A program made the translations under genes and the position numbers. From Larix sibirica (taxonomy: Eukaryota > Streptophyta > Pinopsida > Pinales > Pinaceae), in assembly GCA_004151065.3 (NCBI GenBank), contig NWUY0304067647.1, forward strand, positions 1 through 20,196: DNA of 20,196 nt, in the 5' to 3' direction. The notes beneath the pieces are model-generated. The model was not told the origin of the DNA and made no database searches. It saw nothing but the letters and a program-made list of their open reading frames with translations. Positions within the stretch are counted from its first letter, which is position 1; each line of letters starts with the position of its first letter. This document shows positions 8,753 to 17,642 of the stretch, piece after piece.

Positions 8753-10633
8753 ACTTAGGGTTCGTCTTGAAGCTAAATGATTATCTGAGAAGAGACTGGG
8801 CATGGGTGGTTGGTAAATTTGAGAGAAGACTTCACTTATGGTGCAACAAGTGGCTAACCAGAGGCGAAAGATTGATTCTTTTGAAATCTATCCTTGAAGG
8901 CCTTCCTGTTTATTGGACCTCTCTAGCTTATATTCCAATCGACACCCTGGAACAGATTCAAAAATTGTCCTATCAGTTCCTTTGGAAAGGGTTTACGGAG
9001 GACAAGTCATGTGCTTGAGTGTCATGGGACAAGATTGCTTTTCCCAAGGAACTCGTAGGGTGGGGACTGAAACATTCTCGGTGTTTTTCCAATGCAAATG
9101 ATGCCAAAGGCATCTAGAGAATTATTAGAGGGGAGGACCTGTGGGCCAAAGTGGTTACCAAGAAATACGTTTCTCCTTTAACAATTGAAGAATGGATCAG
9201 GTGCCTAGTTAAACTGACAAGATATGCCTCTTCTATGTGGAAGGCTCTTATTAATGTTTTTGAAGTGATCAGTTCAGGGCTTGAATGGAAGGTGGGAAAC
9301 GGTCAAAAAGTTCATCTCAGACAAGATCCATGGATTGGTTGTTCTACGGCACATAAGCTTCCATACCACTTGATAAATTTTCTCCGCGGCCATGATCTTA
9401 GATTTTTATGTCAAGATGGTGCAGGAATAAACCACAACTTATCTAATCATATTTGGTTAAGGGCTGTGGATTTGAATCTGGTTATGAGGGATAGACAAAT
9501 CTGGGACCATTTCATAAAAGATATACAGGATTCACATATCTATCTATTGGATAAAGAAGATGAATTGGTTTGGTCTAAAAATGACCGTGGAGGTTTTTAT
9601 ACTCCTTGAATGGGATATAGAGCCATCAAAGATGAAGAAGACCATCCACCTCCTTTGTGGTGGAATTTTGTGATATGGAGCATTAAGTATCCTTTGAAAA
9701 TGAAGTTGTTTGTATGGTTGGTTTTACACAAATCCGTGCATGTTTGGGATATTATGATTAAGCGGTTTTGGATTGGACCTAGCAATTGTCCTCTTTGTTT
9801 GAACAACAATGAATCGTTAGAGAACTTGTTCATCCACTGCCCTTATATTATCAATATCTATGATCATGTTTCAAAGGTTAAAGGGATCAACTTCATTTGC
9901 AAGGATCTGTACATTCCGAATGCTTTGCAGTACTAGACCAATAGTAAGGACTATTCATATTTTCTAGCTCTTCCAACTATCAACATCTAGTTCGTGTGGA
10001 TTGCCAGGAATGGGGCAATATTTGATGATTTATATACAACTCCGGAAATATATGGTATCAAAATCTTAACTAGTCTCAGTCTCTTCCCTCGGTTTAAAGC
10101 CCCCACTAGCAGCAGAATTGTGAAGGAAGAAGTCATTGATAGAACTAGATGTTGGGCCTACTTTGACAGAGCTTCTCAGGGGAATCCAAATAAAGGGAAT
10201 CCAAATAAAGGGGGGGTTGGAGGAGTTGTTCACACCTCTGATTTCCACTACTATAAATTTGCAGTTGGTTTGGGATCATGTTCAAACAACATTGTTGAAA
10301 TGGTGGCTTTGAAGCTGACATTATTAACTGCTCTTAATCGTGGCATCCTGAACTTACAAGTGTTTGGAGACTCGCATTTAGTTGAGGAATGGATGAGAAA
10401 GAGAAAACCTCCAAAAAGCTTACATCTCGATTCTCCTTTTTATTTATTATGAGTTGATCAGACTTGTTGACATGTTTTGGAATATTAGCTTCCAACACAT
10501 ATCCAGAGAAAGAAATGCATTAGCCGACCATCTCTCAAAACTAGGCCTTCGGGAACTTGAAGGTATGTGGCATCAATGGGAGCAGGATAATGATAACTTG
10601 ATGGAGCATGACCCTGGCCCTTATTCGGGTTAA
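8752..10633 (+). pseudogene. LINE 2 ORF2 C-terminal half (RT thumb, zf-RVT, RNase H), broken
   Basis: It opens with YLGFVLKLNDYLRRDWAWV, typical of the region after the RT palm in plant LINEs. LILLKSILEGLPVYW and VSWDKIAFPK (about 9019) follow. zf-RVT reads LKMKLFVWL, NCPLCLNNNE and LFIHCPY (about 9695-9845). Then comes FVWIARNGAIF (about 9991). RNase H has WAYFDRASQGNP (about 10153), NNIVEMVAL, VFGDSHL and ISRERNALADHLSKL (about 10500), so its four acidic catalytic positions are all present. One frame holds from 8752 to about 10445, broken only by stops at 9016, 9115, 9607, 9934 and 9988. A 1-nt shift near 10440-10450 moves the last 60 codons to another frame, ending TAA at 10631-10633. This is less decayed in frame than the first LINE. 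Confidence 0.85.
10180..10209 (+). repeat. Perfect 15-bp tandem duplication inside RNase H
   Basis: GGGAATCCAAATAAA occurs twice back to back (10180-10194, 10195-10209). It duplicates GNPNK without changing frame, just after the first RNase H Asp. The copies are identical although the surrounding element is mutated, so it is probably a recent slippage event or one that post-dates most of the decay. Confidence 0.9.
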
Positions 10634-10993
10634 TGTTGGTTAAACTCCAATGTCTTGAAGTTTCTAAAGAGAGCTTTTTTATGACATGATGCTTATATCA
10701 GTTTTTTTAGAACATTTTGGTTTGGATCTCTTTATAGTTAATCTATGGATGACTGTAATTTCCCTTTTAGAGCTAGTATTTTTACTACTCCTGATGTTTG
10801 GTTGTGTATACTTCTTCATTCTGCCATCTTTTTGTTGCTCATATAGTAGGCTTACATATGTTGTTAGTTTGCAATTTACTGTAGCTTTTTATATTCCTTG
10901 TTGAGGAATATAAGGGAAGATGTGACTATTTAGTCTTCATACAAGGTGTTTTATTTCAATTAATAAATGCAAGTTTTTTCTAAGGAAAAAAAA

Positions 10994-11013
10994 GTTTGCA
11001 AGGTAACGTTGCT
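10994..11013. repeat. Right target-site duplication of truncated LINE 2
   Basis: GTTTGCAAGGTAACGTTGCT follows directly after the A-tail and matches the left copy at 8733-8752 at 15 of 20 positions. Confidence 0.7.
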
Positions 11014-11561
11014 TCAAACACTTTGGGCACGCATATTTTATACTTATTATAGTTTAATAACAGAAGTATTATCTAAATTTGCATAACAAAGGAGGAAAAA
11101 GATGACATTATGGAAGCAACATCATCAATTCTCATGTTGTTAATTTGTTACTAAGTCTAATTTTCCAAATACTATGAAGAATGAGAGTGTGTTGAAAGTC
11201 TATAACTCTATATATTTGGGAAATGTATAGACTCCCATATCAAAGTTGTACAAATATGAGGTTATATAAAAACTTACAATTAGACTCCAAATAACTTAAC
11301 ATACAAGCATGTCCAAAATAGATGGAGGGTGGAGTATTCAACTATATGCAAGGCACAAGCACAACAAATGTTAAACTTGGGCAAACTATTTGACTACAAA
11401 CAATGCATGATTACAAAAATGATAAATTTGGCTACTAAAATATAACTAAGAAGTTAACAATAATTGAATTAATTTGTGGACAAAGTAATGAACAAGAAGG
11501 GATGACTCTGGCTAGGGTGTTTTTTCAGGGCACTTTAATCTTATTTTCTCCTTGTTGATCA
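11014..11561. other. Gene-free DNA between LINE 2 and LINE 3
   Basis: AT-rich sequence without convincing coding or structural signals. Part of it may be the 5' UTR of the degraded LINE 3, but I see no monomer repeat like that of the first LINE. Confidence 0.5.
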
Positions 11562-12620
11562 ATGGAGGGAGTATTGGCTCTCCTTTCTCACGTCCTTTTT
11601 TGCGAGTCGATTTAGTTTTCAATTGTTGCTAGATTGTGCAACAAATAAAGTAAGGGAGCATGACCATGGAGATTGGCATTAATTAATGAAATGTTAGAAT
11701 GGAGTCCCAAAGTTACTAATGAAATTGGTGTTCGACTTAGCATAACCTTTATATATACCCATGATGCTCTAATTAAAAGGTTTAATGGATCGTGGCCATG
11801 AGCTAAGACATTGGAAGGATGCATATTGAATAAACATTGGATCCCATTTCTGAAAGGGTGATTAAATTTTTATTACTATTTAATGGGATTAAAGTCTTTC
11901 ATGTTTTAGTTAATAGAGGACAAAGTTAAAATATTATAAGAGAGCCCTTGGTCCTAAAAATTAATTCCCTATATCTAAATCAATGGTCATTGAAATTTGA
12001 TTTAAATGAAGAAATTTCTACAATCATTCAAGTATGGGTCAATATTTCGTTCATTCCACTAATCTTTAAGGATGAACAAATGATTAAGGAGATTGGAAAC
12101 TTGCTTCAAATCTTATAGACATAATGGATTAAAAAATGAGGAATACATAGACATGGTAGGATTTGTGTGGAAGTTGAACTTGGAAAAGGACTTCCACAAG
12201 CCAATGAACTACATGTGGGGGATTGGATACATCCTCATAAGCTTGACTATGAACAAATTTCCTTAATATACAATTAGTGCCATGAGTATAAGAAGCTTGC
12301 AAAGGACTATCTAAAGAAAACTCCATGGCCCAAAAAAAATTCAACAAAGATAATGAGATTAAAAAAACACCAAACCATAATACCAAAAAAGGAAGCAACT
12401 CAAATCAATTTAGCATATTATGAAAAAGGGGTTCAAGCTTAAGAAAGTGGGGGAAAGGTGGAAACCCATAGGAAAAAATAAAGTCAAGAAGATAAAGTTA
12501 GATATTAACAGGAGGAAGAAATTATTGATTATGAAGGAGACAAGTAAATATGTCTTGCACTTGGAAACGTGAATGAAGAAAAAGACAAGCAAGCCCAATT
12601 CAAATAGTCTCATCTCCTTG
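11562..12620 (+). pseudogene. LINE 3 ORF1 (DUF4283/zinc knuckle), heavily decayed
   Basis: A possible start is MEGVLALLS at 11562. Clear similarity to the first LINE's ORF1 begins near 11770: LIKRFNGSWP against LVGQFTGLWP. It continues with LNKHWIPFL, LVLKINSLYLNQWSLKFD (about 11950), ICVEVELGKGLPQANELHVGDW (about 12163; 22 residues, broken here as ICVEVELGKG and LPQANELHVGDW) and HKLDYEQISL. The zinc knuckle (about 12265-12305) has lost most ligands: the first and third Cys codons now read Tyr, the His position is gone, and a TAG interrupts it. A lysine-rich tail follows. Several stops and frame changes occur. The coordinates of both ends are approximate. Confidence 0.65.
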
Positions 12621-12953
12621 AATTCACATGGAACTATACATTCCTTGGGTAAAATGTCATTATTCTCTCCCTAAAAGAGCAACTCTACAAGTTACTGAAA
12701 AGAGATAGATTTGTGGTTAATATTGATTGAGACCATAATTTGTTAGTTATTGCGATGGCATCACCTCTCTACTTGGACCATGGAAGGTTGACCCCTCCTA
12801 TCTCATAAGGAGGAGGTAAAGGTGTTGAGAAATTATGGGTGTACGGTGTAGAAGGAAGTGTGATAAGTTGAAGTGATGAGAAACAACACTTTGCGACATT
12901 GTCGAACCCCCCCAAGCCTTTGTATTTTGTACAAAATCAAAATCAAATAAATC

Positions 12954-13371
12954 ATGGAACTTATTTCATGGAATCGTAGAGGATTAAGTGGTGTAAATAA
13001 GGAGAATGGCTTAAAGCATTTAACATTAGGACGGTCGATATCATTGGTACAAGAAAGAAAGCTCAATATGGAATCATGTAATATTTGAATAAAATCATCT
13101 AGATGGACAACTAAGGGGTGGTTAAATTTTCTAGGCGTTTTGAGGAGGATTATTAGAATATATTTTATGTCCTCCTTGTAATATATATTGATCATGAGCT
13201 AGTAATCAATCATTGGATGAATCTTTCCTTTACTATACTTCATAAGGGAAAAATTTATAAATTACTAATGTTTGCACCCACATAACTAGATTGGAAAGAG
13301 AAAATGTTGCGACTCCATTGTGGAATCATCATTAGTTATTCATTTAAAAATTGAATATCCGAGAAAGAGAA
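12954..13371 (+). pseudogene. LINE 3 endonuclease N-terminus, truncated
   Basis: ATG at 12954 starts MELISWNRRGLSG, the usual opening of plant LINE endonucleases, with the Cys after Asn changed to Arg. LVQERKLN follows near 13047, where the catalytic Glu motif (QETK in the first LINE) is expected. Then come VINHWMNLSFTILHKGKIYKLLMFAPT (about 13200-13282, in parts VINHWMNLSFTI and LHKGKIYKLLMFAPT) and LDWKEKM. Stops occur at several points. The GDLN and SDH motifs, and everything after them, are absent, so this is a fragment. Confidence 0.65.
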
Positions 13372-14828
13372 AAGAAGGCTAGCATATGATCCTAAAAAAA
13401 ATAAAAATTGTCAAAGATACGTCTGATTGAAATATCACTAACTTAGAACCTAGAAAACTAGGTATACTTTTACCAATACAAGGGCTAGACCTAGTTTTAT
13501 GTGAAGAGGCTTGACAAATTTAAATCTATAATTAATTTATCAAATATGGGTTTGTTTCTATCTTTGGTCATCCTCCCCAACTCATCAAATCTTAGCTCAA
13601 TGGTTCTTAAAGTGACATGTTAAAGATTTCACTTTAATTTCATTATAACCTCAATCCTAGTTGATTAAAACATGACGAATATAACAACCCAATTGTCTCA
13701 ATTTGATCTATGCCTCCATTTATATATGTGATGATCTATTGCCTTCAAAAACATAAAATTAAAAGACTAAAGGTCGATATCAAAGCTTTAGTAAGATTTA
13801 ACATTTTCAATTCAACAAATAATAGAAAGTACTACGAAAGTTGTCTAAACAAATTTAGATAAAAATAAAAGATAAAAACCACTAAAGACCTCTTAAAAGA
13901 AGAAATGAGAACTTGCTAACAACCAAGCAAAGCTTGACTAGATAAAGAATCATATTACAGATTAAAATTAAAAAGTCCTTCATTCAAATGAATAAACAGA
14001 AATACAAAACACTTCCACAAAGAAGCCAAGCCAATGTCTTAACAATGTATAGAAAGAGAAACAAACCCCACAAAATTGAAAATAAAAATTAATATATAAA
14101 CATTTTAGAAAGTTACTTTCTGAATTTTAAATAGGCATGCATGGTATTGGAGAAGAACTTAGATCCGTTACTTTTCCATAAATTTTGATAAAACACCAAA
14201 TTTCCAAAAGCATGTAACATTTTACAAGATATCATGGAACATTATCAAACAAATCATTTGAACTACTTGTGAGAAAACCATAATTACAAATAAAATTAGT
14301 AGAAGAATTAAGTCCACGTTTCTCTCCCACTTACCAAGAGATAGAAATGTATAAAATATTACAAGATTCGGGTAAATTTCTCAATGGAATATATCTCGTG
14401 CAATATGTTCTTAAATTGATCGTGGCATGAGATTAAAGGCAATTATCAATAAATAAGTATAAGAAGACTAAGGTAGCTTCATGTCTAGCATATCAATTGT
14501 TTAGAATATAATTATGATCTAGGAAGTAATGCACAAAGGGTATATAAGTAATCTATGGTGGTTTCCTTACTCAGTGGTTAGTTGACAATATTATTCATAG
14601 CTTCAAGAGGTATTATGCCTGAATATTCATCACAACATCATGGTTGAAGTTTTACGTAGAGGCTTATAAACTAAAAGATCTAAGAGTTATTAATAAAAAA
14701 TATCATTTTCCACTGAGTAACTATCAATTAACTATCCAATAAGTCTTATTCAAAGAAGATGACCTTATATATCAACAAAGAGCTCCTAAGTATCTTCCAA
14801 GCAGGGGGGTCAGGGTAGGACCCTAACA
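13372..14828. other. Gene-free DNA including probable 3' LTR of the gypsy element (minus)
   Basis: There are no coding signals in this 1.4-kb AT-rich stretch. On the minus strand it begins at 14828 with TGTTAGGGTCC directly after a polypurine tract, as the 3' LTR of the gypsy remnant would. A TATATAAG lies on the minus strand near 14770. I cannot find the far LTR end or a second LTR copy, so its length is unknown. The part near 13400-13900 may simply be host DNA. Confidence 0.45.
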
Positions 14829-14842
14829 TGCCCTCCTCCTTC
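14829..14842 (-). other. Polypurine tract of the gypsy element
   Basis: On the minus strand the sequence reads GAAGGAGGAGGGCA and is followed immediately by TG of the presumed LTR. It lies just after the LEDKVAFEGGGHV C-terminal reading typical of plant chromoviruses. A polypurine tract primes plus-strand DNA synthesis in LTR retrotransposons. Confidence 0.7.
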
Positions 14843-17335
14843 GAAAGCAACTTTGTCCTCTAGGCTGGATATGAGGAAACTATTTTAAAATGGTTGATGG
14901 TTCTCAAGTATAATCTTTTGTCTACATATCCTTCCAATGGATTAAAACTTCTTGGATAGTGCACTGGCATAGGCAACGTTCTCAGGTGGCTAAAACTGCT
15001 TCGAGCTGGAGCCAAATGGAGCTTTCTTCTTTGAGTTCGGGTAATGTAGTCTGAACTCAACAATTATGACATAATATTCTTTGAACAAGAAACATGAAAC
15101 ACTGGGTGGAGCTTGGAGTGTATTGGAAGGGCTAAGTTGTAAGCAACCTATCCAATGTGTTGTATAAGTTGATATGGGCCATAAAATTCGATGCCAACTT
15201 TTGATCACATTTAGCTTTGACAGATGTTTTGACAGATGTATGGTCATAAGGTTGGAGATGAAGGAACACTTGATCCCCTACTTTTATGTTATGAGTGATG
15301 TCGGTATACTTGTTGTTCCATGCAATTTTGAGCCATAGCCAAATTTTCCGAGAATGACTTTTCAATTATGAAGCATACTATCCACTAAATGCACTAGTGA
15401 GGTCCCTGGTATATATGACACTAAAAAAGGTGGTTGTTGGCCATTTACTGCTTTGCATGGGGTCATTTGTTTACCATCATGATAAGTGATATTATACCAC
15501 CATTCAACTATAGGTAACCGCTGCACCCACTGGTGCTGCTTTTCAAAGACAAAACATCTCAAATGGGTTTTTAGACACTTGTTGATTGCTTTTGTCTAAT
15601 GATCTATTTAGGGATGATAAGTTGTGCTCATTTGTAGTTGGATGCCCTCACAACTCTTGCCAAAATTTGTTGGCAACTATGGGATCCCAATCAGACACCA
15701 TTCAAGTTAAAATTTTGATCCAAACAAACTTGGGCAATAGTTGTTGGTGTAAAGAAGTATTGTAGGGAACAAAAGTAAGCATAATTAATATGGATATCCT
15801 TTTTCATTCCTTCCCAAAAGAACAATCACCTAGTATGATCATAGGTTTTTTTGAAGACTAAATGACCTGCTAGAGGAGATGAATGCAACTCTTCTAGTAT
15901 CCTTTGTTTTAAAGTTAAATTGGGTGCCCAAAAAAGCGACCCTTGTACCAAAATGTTTCTTTTTGCTAGGCGAGGCCTTGGGAAGCTAGGGGTCCTCTTG
16001 AAGTCATTTAATGAGATGAGATGCAACATCATTGGTCAACCACTCATGTTGTACTTCTACTAACCCTTATCGTACTAGTAAGGATAAAGCAAATATATAT
16101 TTGTCTTCCTCACATTTCACAAACAATGCATTTGCCAACATTGTCTTTGACCTTTTTATAAGGAATCCCATAACCATATCCCAACATCTTAGTGACTCAC
16201 TTATGTTGCTTGGAGGATGACAACCTTTGTTCCAAAAAATACTTCAAACTGTGATGATCGTTTTGATCTGAAAGTGTCTTCCAAGGAGAGACAGGAACCA
16301 AGCTTCGACTACATGAAGGATGGCCATCATCTCTTTCTCATAAGTAGATTTACCATAATTTCAGTTGCATAATTGTTTATCAATGAAGGCCAAGGGGTGC
16401 CCTTCTTGCATGAGTATTGCTTCCTAACCATGGTTCAATGCATCACATTCCAATACAAAAGAATTTGTGAAATCAAGTAATGTGAAGACCAACATGGCAC
16501 ACATCACTCCTTTTAAAGCTAAAAAGGTCTACTTTGCAGCCTTAGTCCAAACAAAGTCATTTTTTTAATGGGGTTGTTAATGGGGCAAAAATCTTCCAAC
16601 ATTTCTACACAAAGTTTTTGTAGTAACCTGTCAGCCCTAGGAAGCCACGTAATATTTTCTATGTTTTGGCTTATGGAAAATCCTATATAGCCTCAATCTT
16701 CTTGGAATCCACTTGCACTCAATGTTAATTAACAATGTGAACTGAGTATTCGACCTTGGAAGCACCAAAAGTGCATTTGGACCATTGGAGAGATAACTTG
16801 TTATCCCTCTGTAGTTGTAGTAGGTTATCAACATGTTCCACATGTGCCTACCAATTTTCACTATCAATCAAAATATCATCAACGAATACTAGCTGCCAAA
16901 GTAGGGTAAGAAAGATCTAAATATATTATTCACGAGGCTCTAGAAGGTGTATGAAGCATTGCAAAGTCCAAAAGGCATCACCAAAAAATCATAATGGGCT
17001 TCATGCGTGGGAAAGTAGTCTTGGGGATGTCAACTTCCTTCATTTTGATTTGGTTGTATTTGCAATGAACCTCAAGCTTGGTGAATAAATTGGCTCCACG
17101 AAGCTCATCTAGGAATTCATTAATCACTGGAATTGAAATTTGTCCTTCGTTGCTAGCTTATTGAGAACACAGAAGTTTGGGCACATGCACTACATGCTTT
17201 CATTTTTTAGGACCACGACCATTGGTGATGAACCAGGACTAGTATAGGGGCATATGGAACATGCCTCCAATAGTTCATGAATGACATTTTCAATTCCATT
17301 CCTTTGTGCAAAAGGATGACTACAAGGATGCACAT
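14843..17335 (-). pseudogene. Ty3/gypsy (chromovirus-like) pol remnant: RT, RNase H, integrase, C-terminus
   Basis: Read on the minus strand from 17335. The RT start has HPFAQRNGIENVIHELLEA and SSPMVVVLKN. TKDKFQF, FLDELRGANLFTKLEV and LVMPFGLCNASYTF follow (about 16960). The catalytic FVDDILID lies near 16890, GFLGLTGYYKNFV near 16645, then RNase H with HPLAFI, STYEKEMMAI and HSLKYFLEQR (to about 16230). The integrase zinc-finger region has LEELHSSPLAGHL (about 15880). The core has VSDWDPIVANKFWQEL (about 15700) and NKCLKTHLRCFVFEKQ (about 15580). The C-terminus has YGPYQ-like and HPVFHVSC-like readings in shifted frames, ending LEDKVAFEGGGHV. Stops and frameshifts are everywhere. The integrase Glu seems changed to Lys. 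Gag and protease are absent because homology stops abruptly at 17335. Confidence 0.85.
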
Positions 17336-17642
17336 TGTAACGTCCCTAAAAATAGTAAAATTAAAAAAAAATCTTCTACTTGCTAAATTGCCTAACATAG
17401 ACTATATATATTCGTAAATTAACTTCAGCACGGATAGGAAATGAAGATATGTACTGGCACTTGTTTGCGGCATTCAACAGTTTAAGTTTTCCTAACTACA
17501 TAATCTCTCTGGTGGTAATTCACTTTGTTTTGCGAAAGCGATATGTAGAGTAGGTAAAGTACTTATGTCGCAAGTGTACCAATGCTACAGGAATAATATA
17601 AAACTAAAGTAAATTTCCCTCGTAATGTTTTAAGAGATAAAA
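17336..17642 (+). promoter_or_regulatory. Probable promoter/5' UTR of the five-exon gene
   Basis: A 300-bp stretch between the gypsy break and the ATG at 17643. It starts TGTAACGTCCCTAAAAAT. A TATA-like ACTATATATATTCG lies at about 17400-17413, which could set transcription roughly 200 bp upstream of the ATG. An in-frame TAA at 17631-17633 argues against coding further upstream in this frame. A non-coding first exon cannot be excluded. The regulatory role is inference. Confidence 0.35.

Larger units (their letters stand above)
8752..10993 (+). mobile_element. 5'-truncated L1-type LINE 2
   Basis: A 2.2-kb 3' fragment of a second LINE. Homology begins abruptly in the C-terminal part of RT at 8752 and runs through zf-RVT and RNase H to a stop at 10633. 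A 360-bp 3' UTR follows, ending in TTTTTTCTAAGGAAAAAAAA (to 10993). Diverged target-site duplications flank it. Its protein differs clearly from the LINE at 1930-8441 over the shared region, so it is a separate lineage, not a copy. 5' truncation is the normal result of incomplete target-primed reverse transcription. Confidence 0.85.
11562..13371 (+). mobile_element. LINE 3: 5' half of a highly degraded L1-type LINE
   Basis: ORF1 and the beginning of ORF2 of a third LINE can be traced by protein-level similarity to the LINE at 1930-8441. No RT, zf-RVT or RNase H follows, and no A-tail or target-site duplication is seen. The element is therefore broken at its 3' side near 13371. It is much more mutated than the other two, so it is probably the oldest of the three. 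The left boundary (ATG at 11562) is a guess. Confidence 0.65.

Noticed and set aside
8752-13371. LINE 2 (3' half) and LINE 3 (5' half) as one rearranged element
   Set aside because: LINE 2 has its own A-tail and flanking duplication, and LINE 3 is much more decayed and resembles the first LINE's ORF1. They are separate insertions.
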